NCBI GenBank assembly: GCA_033584155.1
Contig: CP138355.1
Coordinates: 2,675,826 to 2,739,825, forward strand
Direction of reading: 5' to 3'
Source: Candidatus Electrothrix scaldis
GTDB taxonomy: Bacteria; Desulfobacterota; Desulfobulbia; Desulfobulbales; Desulfobulbaceae
Length of the DNA: 64,000 nucleotides
Shown: positions 17,799-27,092 of the stretch, one piece after another
Numbering within the stretch: position 1 is the first letter of the stretch
How the letters are laid out: each line of letters begins with the position of its first letter
Notes under the pieces: generated by a model
What the model saw: the letters and a program-made list of their open reading frames with translations, nothing else
What the model was told of the DNA's origin: nothing
The model's database searches: none
Position numbers and translations under genes: made by a program

Positions 17799-19085
17799 CT
17801 ATGCAGCCAGTTTAAAATCAATATCCTTTTCCTCAAACCATTTTCTGTATTCATTATTGTGCGCAAGAGCAGTAATCGTGGCCAAGGCCACTGTTCCTTT
17901 GTTAGTCCAGCTCATTCCATTATGTTTTTGTCGTTCTGACACAATGAGATCATTCGCCTTCTCACCGGCAGCACTTGAATTACAAAGTCCGAGTTCTTTT
18001 CGGGCAGCATAACAGGGAATATAAGGTCGGTTCCTTTCCAGATAGGCGATAAGTTTTTCTAATAATTGACTGTTCTTTATATCCTGCTCTGGAATTTCAC
18101 GCAAAAACTCAATTGCTTTATCGGTGAGACCGTACCAGAGCAAAGGTTTGATTTTATTGAGAACTTCATTGCGTGGTTTCCGACCATTCATTGTTTGACT
18201 CAGCAACTCCCCACACTTCTTACCAAGATGGTACCAGTCCAATATTATTCCCATATTTTTTTTCCAAGAGCAGGACTTCATGATTGCTGTATTCAAGGCT
18301 GTATGGCCATCAGTAAAAAACTGGAATCGTTTCCCGGAAAGACCGTTAGCAAGCAAAAAAGACATTATAATGGGAAGTAGAGAGGTTGTGGACGCCCCAT
18401 TTAAGACATATTTTGTCCCGTTGTGAGAAAGACGAGCGATTGTGTTATGTGCGTATTTCCGTTTATGCGTGGTTCTTTTTTGCCCCGGAATCCTGTTGTC
18501 TTCCTGTCTTTTTACATTAACATCATCGACCGCTATGTTGACTGTTTCAGAAGGATTCTCGTAGCCTATCGGATTGTCTATGTAACCATCAGAAAAGGAA
18601 TATCCTTCTGTACAAACAGAGAGTGCTTCGTCAATCCTGGACTGAGGCAGAAGGACGGGGCGGGATTGAGTATACTGTGGATTCCGTCCTCGGTATATCC
18701 CGGTCTCTTCAAAGCCGTGATGAGATAATATCTGTTTAGATTTTCTTGTAATATGCTCAAGAAGAGAAGTACCTTCCCGCTCTGTAACTTCATGAAGTGT
18801 ACGAGATGGAGTGCCGTCTTTTTCCTGGTACCGGATGCGATTGATCAATCGTGTTGTCTTTCTGTATGATTCTTTCGTATCACCGTAAATCAAAGCTATT
18901 TCTTTGAAACCTGCGGTTAGATAATACTCTTTTCCGTGCAGGCACGAAAAAACATCTCGACCGGTGTTGTATTGCACGTCGCCATTCTTCAGGATACTAT
19001 GAGTAAGGAATGTAAATCGTCCGGCTTCACCATCAACTTTGTATGGACAACTATTTTGAATTACTTGTTCTCCTGCTTCACTCAT
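17799..19085 (-). CDS. DDE-type transposase, UPF0236/ISLre2-like or related
   Basis: 428 residues. Candidate catalytic positions: AVDDVNVKRQ, FFTDGHTALN and GIILDWYHLGKKC, in the order Asp, Asp and a DWYHL signature found in several DDE transposase families; near the end SSAAGEKANDLIVSERQKHN followed by GMSWTNKG gives the Glu/Arg block that binds the ends. It starts one base after the stop of the 75-residue ORF, so reinitiation or coupling is likely. No inactivating break seen. The family name is tentative. Confidence 0.7.
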   Translation of the reverse strand: MSEAGEQVIQNSCPYKVDGEAGRFTFLTHSILKNGDVQYNTGRDVFSCLHGKEYYLTAGFKEIALIYGDTKESYRKTTRLINRIRYQEKDGTPSRTLHEVTEREGTSLLEHITRKSKQILSHHGFEETGIYRGRNPQYTQSRPVLLPQSRIDEALSVCTEGYSFSDGYIDNPIGYENPSETVNIAVDDVNVKRQEDNRIPGQKRTTHKRKYAHNTIARLSHNGTKYVLNGASTTSLLPIIMSFLLANGLSGKRFQFFTDGHTALNTAIMKSCSWKKNMGIILDWYHLGKKCGELLSQTMNGRKPRNEVLNKIKPLLWYGLTDKAIEFLREIPEQDIKNSQLLEKLIAYLERNRPYIPCYAARKELGLCNSSAAGEKANDLIVSERQKHNGMSWTNKGTVALATITALAHNNEYRKWFEEKDIDFKLAA

Positions 19086-19086
19086 T

Positions 19087-19314
19087 TCACCAGCTTTTTT
19101 TTTGAGACACCCTGGTAAGGTGCTCGGATAAAGCAGACCGTATTGTCGGATATGCGGTTTGTAAAATCGTTTTTTCGCACTTGTCTATACTTACAGCATC
19201 TTTCTCGTTGATAACCATACTGAAACTTCCATCTTGCTGCTTTGTCGGGCTATCGCTAATAGATTCGTTACACTCTACAAGTTCAACGCTTACTTTCACT
19301 TTATACCCAGTCAT
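19087..19314 (-). CDS. small ORF upstream of the transposase, same element
   Basis: 75 residues; stop TGA and the ATG of the transposase are separated by one base. Content includes SFSMVINEKDAVSIDKCEKT followed by a helical LQTAYPTIRSALSEHLTR, which reads like an N-terminal accessory or DNA-binding segment of the transposase made as a separate protein. GGAGGGATC stands before its ATG. It lies inside the terminal repeats. I do not recognise a family. Confidence 0.55.
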   Translation of the reverse strand: MTGYKVKVSVELVECNESISDSPTKQQDGSFSMVINEKDAVSIDKCEKTILQTAYPTIRSALSEHLTRVSQKKSW

Positions 19315-19454
19315 TCTGATCCCTCCGCATGAAATATAAGTCCTGTCCTTCTATAATTTTAATCACATATCACGCGTGAGGGTAGTAAAAAATAATCTAA
19401 CCGCACAGGTCGACATATTTCAGGACTTGACACTCAACAGAGTTCTACAAATCA

Positions 19455-19475
19455 GCCCAGGGAACAACCCTGGGC
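19455..19475 (-). terminator. hairpin after lysC
   Basis: GCCCAGGG and CCCTGGGC with a five-base loop, 33 bases beyond the lysC stop. It has no strong T-run, so termination strength is uncertain. Confidence 0.5.
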
Positions 19476-19507
19476 ATCAAGCATCCAAGCATCAACTCCT
19501 TATACGT

Positions 19508-20752
19508 CTACAACGTCTCTTCTTTGGGCGGATGTTCCTTATCCAGGTTAAAAGCCGCATGCAGAGCCCGAACTGCCAGCTCGGTGTACTTCTCCTCAAT
19601 CACGCAAGAGACCTTAATTTCTGAGGTAGAGATCATCATAATATTGATACCCTCTCTGGACATAATCTGGAACATGGTAGAAGCAATACCGGAGTGGTTA
19701 CGCATGCCCACCCCCACGATGGATACCTTCACGATACCTTCATCGCCGTGTACAGATTCGGCCCCGATCTCCTCAGCAACCTTCTGGACAATCTCCATCG
19801 TCTTGGCATAATCAGTTCGCATGACAGTGAAAGTCATGTCGGTCATCTCCCCTTGCCTGGTGTTCTGGAGAATCATATCCACCAGAATACCTGCATCAGA
19901 GATGGGCTGAAAGATCTTTGAAGCTACTCCCGGCTGATCCGGCACCTTGGTAATGGTGATACGAGCCTCATTCTTATTATAGGTAATACCGGAAACCTGC
20001 ATGGATTCCATCATAATTTTATCCTCCTCAACGACCCAGGTGCCCTCGTTTTCTGAAAATGTGGAACGAACATGTAACGGAACGTTATAACGCTTGGCTA
20101 AACCAACCGAGCGGATCTCCAGTACCTTGGCACCAAGACTGGCGAGCTCCAGCATTTCGTCATAGGTTATTTTGTTAATCTTACGTGCCTGGGCACAGAT
20201 ATTGGGATCTGTAGTGTACACCCCCTCAACATCAGTAAAAATCTCGCAGGCATCAGCCTTGAGTGCAGCAGCCAGGGCCACTGCGGTGGTGTCAGAACCA
20301 CCACGCCCCAGGGTGGTGATATCGCCCTCATCATCCACACCCTGAAAGCCCGCAATCACCACGACCTTCCCTTCATCAAGATGTTTATGAATCAGCTCGG
20401 TATCAATATCCTTGATACGGGCCTTGGTATGCATGGCATCAGTGTGGATATGCACCTGATCTCCCAACAGGGAAATCGCATCACTTCCTGCATCTTTCAC
20501 GGCCATAGCAAAGAGCGCAATGGTCACCTGCTCTCCGGTGGAAAGCAGCATATCCATTTCCCGGGGATCGGGTATTTTCTGCATCTCTGCCGCCATGGTG
20601 AGCAACTTATCGGTCTGGCCGGACATGGCAGAAAGCACAACCACCATCTGGTGGCCCTGCCGTTGCTGCCTGAGTACCCGCTCAGCCACGTTTTTTATTT
20701 TATCGGTGGAGCCCACTGAGGTCCCGCCGAATTTCTGCACTATGAGCGCCAT
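19508..20752 (-). CDS. lysC: aspartate kinase
   Basis: 414 residues. Phosphorylates aspartate, first step toward lysine, threonine and methionine. Seen: ALIVQKFGGTSVGSTDKIKN at the N-terminus, MVVVLSAMSGQTDKLL, and LGRGGSDTTAVALAAALKAD for the kinase domain. Two ACT domains follow (ITYNKNEARITITKVPDQPG and VSIVGVGMRNHSGIASTMF), the feedback-regulatory part; length and layout match the single-chain monofunctional enzyme. I looked upstream for a lysine riboswitch and did not see one. The large beta-helix gene lies upstream on the same strand, separated by about 250 bases with a hairpin. Confidence 0.95.
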   Translation of the reverse strand: MALIVQKFGGTSVGSTDKIKNVAERVLRQQRQGHQMVVVLSAMSGQTDKLLTMAAEMQKIPDPREMDMLLSTGEQVTIALFAMAVKDAGSDAISLLGDQVHIHTDAMHTKARIKDIDTELIHKHLDEGKVVVIAGFQGVDDEGDITTLGRGGSDTTAVALAAALKADACEIFTDVEGVYTTDPNICAQARKINKITYDEMLELASLGAKVLEIRSVGLAKRYNVPLHVRSTFSENEGTWVVEEDKIMMESMQVSGITYNKNEARITITKVPDQPGVASKIFQPISDAGILVDMILQNTRQGEMTDMTFTVMRTDYAKTMEIVQKVAEEIGAESVHGDEGIVKVSIVGVGMRNHSGIASTMFQIMSREGINIMMISTSEIKVSCVIEEKYTELAVRALHAAFNLDKEHPPKEETL

Positions 20753-20912
20753 AATAATTTTGATCCCTTTGAATTCAGTCTGATTGCTTTTTTTTCGTCC
20801 GCCCTTTCAGGCTATCCCAAAGGACAGCGGGCAGCACGCACATAGGACCGACATTCTAAAAACGTCTCGGTAAATTTGCAAGTCTAATCGGAGGGGATAT
20901 TCCGGTGGGAAT

Positions 20913-20943
20913 GATCAGGACACTGCCTGTCCAATGCCCTGAT
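20913..20943 (-). terminator. hairpin after the beta-helix protein gene
   Basis: ATCAGG (20913-20918) and CCTGAT (20938-20943) with further pairing inside (GGACA and TGTCC), about 60 bases beyond the stop of the minus-strand beta-helix gene. No T-run is evident. Confidence 0.4.
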
Positions 20944-20999
20944 CCGTTAAGGTGCGCGGTGCATGGAAGTTACGATGCCAGCAAGTTACATCAATCTTC

Positions 21000-23900
21000 T
21001 CAAAGCAGGAGAGAATAAATAGCAGGCAGGAAGGCTCTTGTATCCTGCGGGCTAATGCTCAATTCAAAGGAGCCCGCGTCACAGCCGTTTCCAACCGGGC
21101 GAGACTCACCACGTTGATCCAGCAACTCTTTTCCTGCTTCCTGAAGGGCACTGCAGGATGCGTCCAGATCCAGGGCCGGGCTCCCCGGAACCAGGGTATG
21201 GGTCATGGTTGGTCCACCGTTGTCGCCCAATGGGTGAAGAATAGCGGACTGAGCGGTCGGGATAAGGATACCATCAATGCCGCCATTGGTCGCATTGACA
21301 TCACTACTTCCAGGTATGAAGCCATAAAAGGCCTCTGCATTATTTTCACCACTGTGACCAAAGAGGTTATAGCTGTCTGCAACGATATTGCTGCTTTGAT
21401 AATTATAGACTTCATTACCGCCGTCAGAAGCTTGGTTCCCGCTAATAATCGAGCTAAATAATGTGGCCTTGTTCCAAGAATTATTGTAAATCCCTCCCCC
21501 AATGCCCTCTACCGAATTTTCACTGACTGTGGAGTTGGTCAGAGTAAGTGCTGTTGAGTTATAAATCCCCCCACCTTCTCCCAAGCTCCCTGATGTACTG
21601 TTGCCTGTGACTGTAGAGTTGGTTAAAAACATCACCCCACCACCATTATAAATTCCTCCCCCCCTCATGTCTGCCGAATTACCGCTGACTGTGGAATTGG
21701 TTATCGTGATCTGATTGCCTTTATTGTAAACCCCTCCTCCCACACCTGGCATCCCACCAGTATTATTACTACTGACCGTTGAGTCGATCAGAGTGACTGT
21801 GCCATTACTATTATTAAAAATACCCCCTCCAAAGTTGGCCCAGTTGTCTCTGATTGCAGAATGAGACAATGTAATACCCCCTACATTATAAATCCCACCA
21901 CCATATTGCTCGGTTGAATTACCGCTGACAGTAGAGCGGTTCAGAGTGACGGTACCACCATTGAAAATACCCCCGCCGAAGGGGGTGGAGAAGGAGAGCT
22001 TGCCGTCTTTGACTGTGGTTTCATTCAGCGTCAGGTTACCGGCACTGGTTACGTACAGCACACTGCCTATGCTTTCGTCTTTATTGCCGCTGATGAAATG
22101 TCCGTTACCCTCAATAGTAATGATGCTGCTGATCTGCGGCAGTGCAGCTTCAAGAGTGACATCCGTCTCCAGGATGATAGTATCAGCCCCGCAACCATCA
22201 GCACAGCCGTTTCCGTCGGCATCGTCATTATTGGCCGAATTAATAGCTTCGACCAAGGTACAGATACCGCCTGCATCCACAATAATATTTGATGTGCAAC
22301 TAATTTCAAACGAACCGGCATCGCACCCCTCTCCGACCGGACGAGGTTCACCTCGTTGATCTTCGGTTAGGCCGGTGCTGCATGTTGCATCTAAATCAAT
22401 GGCCGGGTTGCCTGCAACAAGGGCATGGGTCTTGGTCGGGCCGCCGTTGTCGGCCAAGGGGCTGAGGATAGCGGACAGGGCTGTCGGATTCGTACCGTCA
22501 CAGGTAGCAGTAGTATCGTTGAAACCGGGTGTAAAGCCTGCAATGGCTTGTACATCAGTAATGCCGCTGTGCCCAAAAAGGTTGTAGCTATTTGCAGTGA
22601 CGGTACTGCTACTGTCATTGTATATTTCGTTAGCGTGACCAGAAGCGGTTGCTGTGTTGCCGCTGACAATTGAACTCTTGAGCGTAAGTGCGGCTCCGCC
22701 TATGTTCTCAATCCCTCCACCGTTGCCACTGGTCAAGTTGTCGGTGATCGTGGAGTTGCTCATAATAACTTCCGCGCCCCAGTTCGCAATTCCGCCACCA
22801 CTACGGTATATACTTGACTCCGGTAATGTTACATTCCCGCTAACCGTAGAATTGGTCAAGGTAAGTGTAACTGGCAAATCCCCACCTTCAACATTTGCAA
22901 TTCCACCGGCAGCTGCATAACCGTTACTGCAAGATACTGAATTACCATTAACTGTAGATGCATCCATGATGAGGGTGCCACCAACTGACCATCCGTTCAC
23001 AATTCCCCCACCAAGGGCATACCCTCCTTGCTCGCTACATGATACTGAATTGCTGGTGATCGTAGAATTACTCAAAGAAGCTGTTGCTTCCTCTCCACCG
23101 TTTACAATCCCGCCACCAAGAGCATATCTTCCCGGCTCACTACATGATGCAGAGTTGTCGTTAACAAGAGAGTTGCTCAGGGTAAGAGACCCTTTGTTGT
23201 AAATCCCCCCGCCAACGGCGTCTGTTTCGCTATCCAGGCATGAGACAGAATTATTTTTTACTATGGAGTTTATGAGAGCAAGCTCTCCTTCATTGTTAAT
23301 TCCTCCTCCCCAAAAACTTTTCCCGCCCATAACTGTAGTGTTATACAGCGTCAGATTGCCGTCTGTGCCTATCCTTAACACGCTGCCAACAGCCGGGTCG
23401 TTGTTACCGTCAATTGTATGATCCTGGCCTTTGATAATAATTGAGGTGACAAGCTCCGGCAACGGGGTATCCAGAGTCACATCAGTCTCCAGGTATATGG
23501 TATCCTCGCCAGAACTAGCTGGGCAGCCGCCACTGCCCGTATCTGTGTTAGCCGCAGTGATGGCATCATGCAAGGTGCAGTTGCCGTTACTGTCCACCGT
23601 GATTGAACTGGTCGAATTACCCTCAACGGTAACCGTCGACGTTTCCATGCCGCTATTGCCATTGCTGTCCGTAGCCGTTAGAGTTACTGTATTCTCTCCG
23701 ATATCGGCACCAGTAAATTCGGATTTATCAATGGAAAGAGTTACGCCGCAAGCATCATGTGAACCGTTGTCGATATCGGCAGGCGTAATTGAAGCATGGC
23801 CGGAGGCGTCAAGCTGCACGGTGATGTCTTTGGTCAGAACTGTCGGAGCGATATTGTCCTCAAATACCGATATTGCGAGGGTTTCACTGTCAGACAGATT

Positions 23901-25598
23901 TCCCTGATCTCTTACCTCAATAACAGAGCTATAATCACCTGTTTGGCTGCATGTCGGTGTCCAGCTCAACACAGCCGTTCCGTCACCGTTATCCGCAAGC
24001 GATGCCCCTTGAGGTAAATTCAAGTTTTCAGTCGGATAATGAAGTGTGCCGTTATCTGGATCCGATGCTGTGATGTTTAGGGATAACAGCTCGCCTTCAG
24101 TCACTGTTTGCGGCTGTATCTCTGCTATTACCGGCACAAAGTTTTTTGCAAAAAAAGATAAATCCTGTCCGTCAACATCTCCGTCTGCATCAAGGTCCGC
24201 CCCGGTATTATACGTTGGGTCTCCTTGAACTGAACCGAATGCTCCTGACAGGAGAGCTAAATCATCACTGTCAACATCGCCATCGCCATCAATGTCCCCT
24301 AGGATATTGCTGAATTCAAACGAGCCGGCATCGCAACCGTTTCCGACCGGGCGGGGTTCGCCGCGCTGGTCTTCTTGCTGGTACCAAGGACGATCTGGGT
24401 CGGGATTATCCTCGGTGCCGCATGAAGTATCCAGATCAATAGCGGGGCTGCCCGGAACAAGGGCATGGGTCCCGTTGTCGGCCAAGCCCGATACAAGAAT
24501 AGAGGATAAGGGGGTAGGTTTACAGTTGTCTTTCTCGGTATCGCAATCTATGGCATTAGTGGTGGCATTTATATCGTTGGGGCTAGGAGAAAAATTATAA
24601 AAAGCATCATCATGGTCCTCGCCGCTGTGTCCGAAGAGGTTAGAGCTGTCCGCATTGATGTTTCCATCAAGATCGGAAGAACCATCATACTGTCTATAAA
24701 TTTCATTACCTTGATTAATAAGGGCTGTATTACCGCTGACAATGGAACTCTTCAGCGTAACGTAGTGATCCGCGCAGAAGAATGTAGATACGTTGTTGCA
24801 GGCTTCATAGTATATCCCGCCGCCTGTACTTTCAGCTATGTTGCCGCTAACAGTGACATTATTTAAGTTAAGTTTAGAATGCTTAGAATTGAAAATACCA
24901 CCGCCCTCGTCTGCTGAGTTGCCACTGATCGTAACGTTATTCAAAGTAGCACTGGTACTGTTGCCGGGACCACTAGGGTCGTCATTAAAGGAAAAGGAAA
25001 TTCCTCCACCATCACCTTCCGCAGTGTTTCCGCTAATTGTAACGTTGTTCAACGTAAGTTTACCGTTCGGAGAATTAAAAATCCCCCCGCCGTTACCTGC
25101 AGCAGTATTTTCAGTGACCGTAACATTATTCAGCGTGAGTTCGCCATTGCACGCATTGACAATTCCCCCGCCGTTACCCGGCATGTTTTCGTTATAGTAT
25201 GGATGGTTTCCACCGGTAATCGTAGCATTATTCAAGGTTAAGTCACCTCCAGAACAGGAGGGAGATTCTGTGCTTATTTTCAGCACATACCCAGTCTGAT
25301 CTTCATCAGCACCACCATCAATTATGTGACCATTGCCTTCAATAGTTATCTCGCTAAGAATCGGCGGTCGATTTATGTGTCCATCTTCAAGAATAACATC
25401 AGTCTCCAGATAGATAATGTCATCCCCGGAACCATCAACACAGCCGTTCCCGTCTGCATTATTATTATTGGCCGAGTCAATAGCTTCAGCCAAAGTGCAA
25501 ATTCCATCCGCATCTACAATAATATTAGCTGCAAATACCCAGTCTGGTGCCAGCATAAGCAATCCAAACAGCACCCCAAAATATGTTACTTTTTTCAT
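21000..25598 (-). CDS. very large secreted parallel beta-helix protein with dockerin-like and CSLREAI-type repeats
   Basis: 1532 residues. Signal peptide MKKVTYFGVLFGLLMLAPDW, cleaved near VFA. Three CSLREAI-type modules begin at about residues 24 (ICTLAEAIDSANNN), 663 (CTLHDAITAANTD) and 1103 (ICTLVEAINSANND); each is followed by right-handed beta-helix rungs with the recurring forms LTLNNVTVSGN and GGGIYN, and by a choice-of-anchor-Q-like end (THALVPGSPAIDLD, then DQRGEPRPVGNGCDAGSFE). At about 432-490 is a dockerin-like pair of calcium loops (DIDGDGDVDSDDLALLSG, DLDADGDVDGQDLSFFAK), then cadherin/HYR-like Ig domains. Probably a cell-surface or released adhesin. The coding sequence itself is highly repetitive. 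No sortase or T9SS tail recognised. Confidence 0.8.
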   Translation of the reverse strand: MKKVTYFGVLFGLLMLAPDWVFAANIIVDADGICTLAEAIDSANNNNADGNGCVDGSGDDIIYLETDVILEDGHINRPPILSEITIEGNGHIIDGGADEDQTGYVLKISTESPSCSGGDLTLNNATITGGNHPYYNENMPGNGGGIVNACNGELTLNNVTVTENTAAGNGGGIFNSPNGKLTLNNVTISGNTAEGDGGGISFSFNDDPSGPGNSTSATLNNVTISGNSADEGGGIFNSKHSKLNLNNVTVSGNIAESTGGGIYYEACNNVSTFFCADHYVTLKSSIVSGNTALINQGNEIYRQYDGSSDLDGNINADSSNLFGHSGEDHDDAFYNFSPSPNDINATTNAIDCDTEKDNCKPTPLSSILVSGLADNGTHALVPGSPAIDLDTSCGTEDNPDPDRPWYQQEDQRGEPRPVGNGCDAGSFEFSNILGDIDGDGDVDSDDLALLSGAFGSVQGDPTYNTGADLDADGDVDGQDLSFFAKNFVPVIAEIQPQTVTEGELLSLNITASDPDNGTLHYPTENLNLPQGASLADNGDGTAVLSWTPTCSQTGDYSSVIEVRDQGNLSDSETLAISVFEDNIAPTVLTKDITVQLDASGHASITPADIDNGSHDACGVTLSIDKSEFTGADIGENTVTLTATDSNGNSGMETSTVTVEGNSTSSITVDSNGNCTLHDAITAANTDTGSGGCPASSGEDTIYLETDVTLDTPLPELVTSIIIKGQDHTIDGNNDPAVGSVLRIGTDGNLTLYNTTVMGGKSFWGGGINNEGELALINSIVKNNSVSCLDSETDAVGGGIYNKGSLTLSNSLVNDNSASCSEPGRYALGGGIVNGGEEATASLSNSTITSNSVSCSEQGGYALGGGIVNGWSVGGTLIMDASTVNGNSVSCSNGYAAAGGIANVEGGDLPVTLTLTNSTVSGNVTLPESSIYRSGGGIANWGAEVIMSNSTITDNLTSGNGGGIENIGGAALTLKSSIVSGNTATASGHANEIYNDSSSTVTANSYNLFGHSGITDVQAIAGFTPGFNDTTATCDGTNPTALSAILSPLADNGGPTKTHALVAGNPAIDLDATCSTGLTEDQRGEPRPVGEGCDAGSFEISCTSNIIVDAGGICTLVEAINSANNDDADGNGCADGCGADTIILETDVTLEAALPQISSIITIEGNGHFISGNKDESIGSVLYVTSAGNLTLNETTVKDGKLSFSTPFGGGIFNGGTVTLNRSTVSGNSTEQYGGGIYNVGGITLSHSAIRDNWANFGGGIFNNSNGTVTLIDSTVSSNNTGGMPGVGGGVYNKGNQITITNSTVSGNSADMRGGGIYNGGGVMFLTNSTVTGNSTSGSLGEGGGIYNSTALTLTNSTVSENSVEGIGGGIYNNSWNKATLFSSIISGNQASDGGNEVYNYQSSNIVADSYNLFGHSGENNAEAFYGFIPGSSDVNATNGGIDGILIPTAQSAILHPLGDNGGPTMTHTLVPGSPALDLDASCSALQEAGKELLDQRGESRPVGNGCDAGSFELSISPQDTRAFLPAIYSLLL

Positions 25599-25997
25599 CC
25601 TCTCCTCCCAACAGGTTTCCAGCGATAAAACTTTCTGATCTACCGCAATGTTATCAGTTCACGGCAATAAACATTACATTTATGCAAAAAGTCAAGTTCT
25701 TTCGATCTTTTCATTATCTTAAGCAACAATCCCTCTTACCCCATTACTCATCATGAAATTGGTTCAAAAATTTATCTCGTCCCATTTTCTTATGATAAGA
25801 GGTGTCACAATTCGTCCGCAACTGACTATTTTTGTCACAACACATTAGCGAGATAAGAAAAAATCGAGTATTTCTTTCTCACTTCCCCAGGACAGAATAA
25901 AACTTATTCACTATAAGGAATAATTATTCTTTTGAGTAATAAATAAATACGACTGCCCGGCAAGATAAAATTTTGAACGAGTTTAATTTTTTATACT
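25599..25997. other. gene-free stretch between divergent genes, with candidate activator sites
   Basis: About 400 AT-rich bases between the beta-helix gene (minus) and the sigma-54-type promoter. The octamer TGTCACAA occurs at 25803-25810 and 25833-25840, 30 bp or about three helical turns apart and 165-195 bp upstream of that promoter, the usual place for an enhancer-binding activator. Nothing else stands out. Confidence 0.4.
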
Positions 25998-26014
25998 TTG
26001 GCATAGTCTCTGCA
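25998..26014 (+). promoter_or_regulatory. sigma-54-type (-24/-12) promoter
   Basis: TTGGCATAGTCTCTGCA: GG at 26000-26001 and GC at 26012-26013 are separated by exactly ten bases, and flanks match TTGGCA and the TGCA side of the RpoN consensus. It lies 28 bases before the first structured leader and points at the envelope operon. Sequence match is seen; RpoN use is inferred. Confidence 0.6.
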
Positions 26015-26041
26015 TCCATAAAAGCAAAAGGTACTGCTTTT

Positions 26042-26180
26042 AACCAAGCGGGTTCAAAGCTTTCTGGTCAACGTCGATCAAGGGAGTCGACACAAGAAAC
26101 TTGAAAACAGCCACAGCCGTCGTGAGGCGGTGTCGGAAAGCCACGGGTCTCATGGAGAGATAGCCGGGTTGCCTGCTTCT
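26042..26180 (+). promoter_or_regulatory. structured RNA leader, copy 1 (GEMM-like 3' half)
   Basis: About 140 nt, homologous to 27711-27850. Elements in order: a hairpin with ACCA/TGGT and AGC/GCT; a stem GTCGA (26073-26077) with TCGAC (26087-26091); CAAG-AAA-CTTG; a stem GCCGTC-GTGA-GGCGGT with a GNRA tetraloop; then GGAAAGCCACGGGTCTC and GATAGCCGGGTTGCC. The last part strongly resembles the 3' half of c-di-GMP-I (GEMM) riboswitches, and the GNRA hairpin fits P1, but the usual GACGCAAAG is GTCGGAAAG here and the 5' strand differs. So it is either a divergent GEMM or a different RNA with the same core. Ends 21 bases before the ATG. Confidence 0.6.
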
Positions 26181-26201
26181 GCTATAATCAGGAGGAGTTC
26201 T

Positions 26202-27059
26202 ATGAAAACTCACGGAGGATTACACACACACAGAGGACTGATTGCATTAACCGGTGCGTTTTTTGCTGCTTTTGCCCTTTCCGGGTGCGGCCACGAAAAA
26301 CCGATTGATCCGCAGGCCGAGCTCCTGCCAGAACAAAACATCGAGCGTGCTTTCCAGAAACAAGAAACCTTAACAGCCGGACGCACCTTTATTGCTCCGG
26401 TATTGCGGGAGTCAGCACCTGCTGAAGAAATCCATTTGGATCCGCCAACTCCCGTTGCCCCCCCCAAGGCAGAGACCGAGTTAACACTCTCTGCACCTCA
26501 TCCGAGCCAGTGCTGGATGGGCGACGTCACAAACCCGCTCCGCGAAGTCGTCACCTCACTGGAAGAGCAGTCACTGCTGTATAACACAGGCCCTCTGACA
26601 GACTGCTCCGGCATTTTTCATCGCGTTCTTCAGGGACTGAAAGAGCAATGCCCAGGCCGGGACTTCCCCACCGTAGAAAAAGACAGAGATTCCCGCGCAC
26701 TCGCCCGTTGGTACCATGAACGAGGCAAATTACAACTTATCGATAACGCAGAAGAAAGTGCGGCCCTTCTCAAACCAGGAGCCATCATCTTCTTTGGTCG
26801 CAACGGTTCCGTGTACGAGGACTTCTCCGTCGATGATCTGCTGACCCCGCGTAAAGGCATTGCCCATCTCGGCGTTGTGGTCAAGGTCCATAAAGACAAA
26901 TCCGGCAAAGTGCTCCATTACGAGCTGTTTCACGGATACGGCAGAAAAGGGATAACCGCAGCTTCTGTCACTGATTGGCATAAACGAACCCCGACCAGAA
27001 ACGGCTACCCGCCTTTTGGTAATGGTCGCCAGCAATGGGTCGCGGTTGCCCGCATCTGA
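26202..27059 (+). CDS. NlpC/P60-like lipoprotein, probable cell-wall peptidase
   Basis: 285 residues. Lipoprotein signal MKTHGGLHTHRGLIALTGAF with lipobox ALSGC. The C-terminal half has the NlpC/P60 order: Cys in LTDCSGIFHRVLQG, then a His in GIAHLGVVVKVHKD, the catalytic pair of a Cys/His peptidase that cuts peptidoglycan stem peptides. A proline-rich linker (PPTPVAPPKAE) joins the two. ATG 26202 has AGGAGGAG just upstream; the longer frame from 26130 only translates the leader RNA. Genes after it encode a DUF882 peptidase and a CAP-domain lipoprotein, so an envelope-remodelling operon is likely. Its signal sequence resembles that of the CAP protein. Confidence 0.75.
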   Translation: MKTHGGLHTHRGLIALTGAFFAAFALSGCGHEKPIDPQAELLPEQNIERAFQKQETLTAGRTFIAPVLRESAPAEEIHLDPPTPVAPPKAETELTLSAPHPSQCWMGDVTNPLREVVTSLEEQSLLYNTGPLTDCSGIFHRVLQGLKEQCPGRDFPTVEKDRDSRALARWYHERGKLQLIDNAEESAALLKPGAIIFFGRNGSVYEDFSVDDLLTPRKGIAHLGVVVKVHKDKSGKVLHYELFHGYGRKGITAASVTDWHKRTPTRNGYPPFGNGRQQWVAVARI

Positions 27060-27092
27060 TCTCAAGCAGGAAATAACTCAGGAGAGGAAATC

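Larger units (their letters stand above)
17771..19412 (-). mobile_element. two-ORF insertion sequence with 16-bp perfect terminal repeats
   Basis: The 16-mer CGACCTGTGCGGTTAG at 17771-17786 recurs inverted at 19397-19412, and a few outer bases also match (ATATTTCGACC against ATATGTCGACC). It encloses a 75-residue and a 428-residue ORF, both minus strand. About 1.64 kb. The left repeat touches the IS3 right end. Family assignment is open; the ORF resembles UPF0236/ISLre2- or ISKra4-type transposases. Confidence 0.7.

Noticed and set aside
20753-20999. Lysine riboswitch upstream of lysC
   Set aside because: I looked for the conserved lysine aptamer core on the minus strand and did not find it; a simple hairpin is the only structure seen.
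21000-25598. Many plus-strand ORFs and DNA repeats inside the beta-helix gene
   Set aside because: They are shadows of the repetitive coding sequence on the minus strand.
26130-26201. N-terminal extension of the NlpC/P60-like protein
   Set aside because: It translates the conserved leader RNA; the true start at 26202 has a strong ribosome site and a lipoprotein signal.
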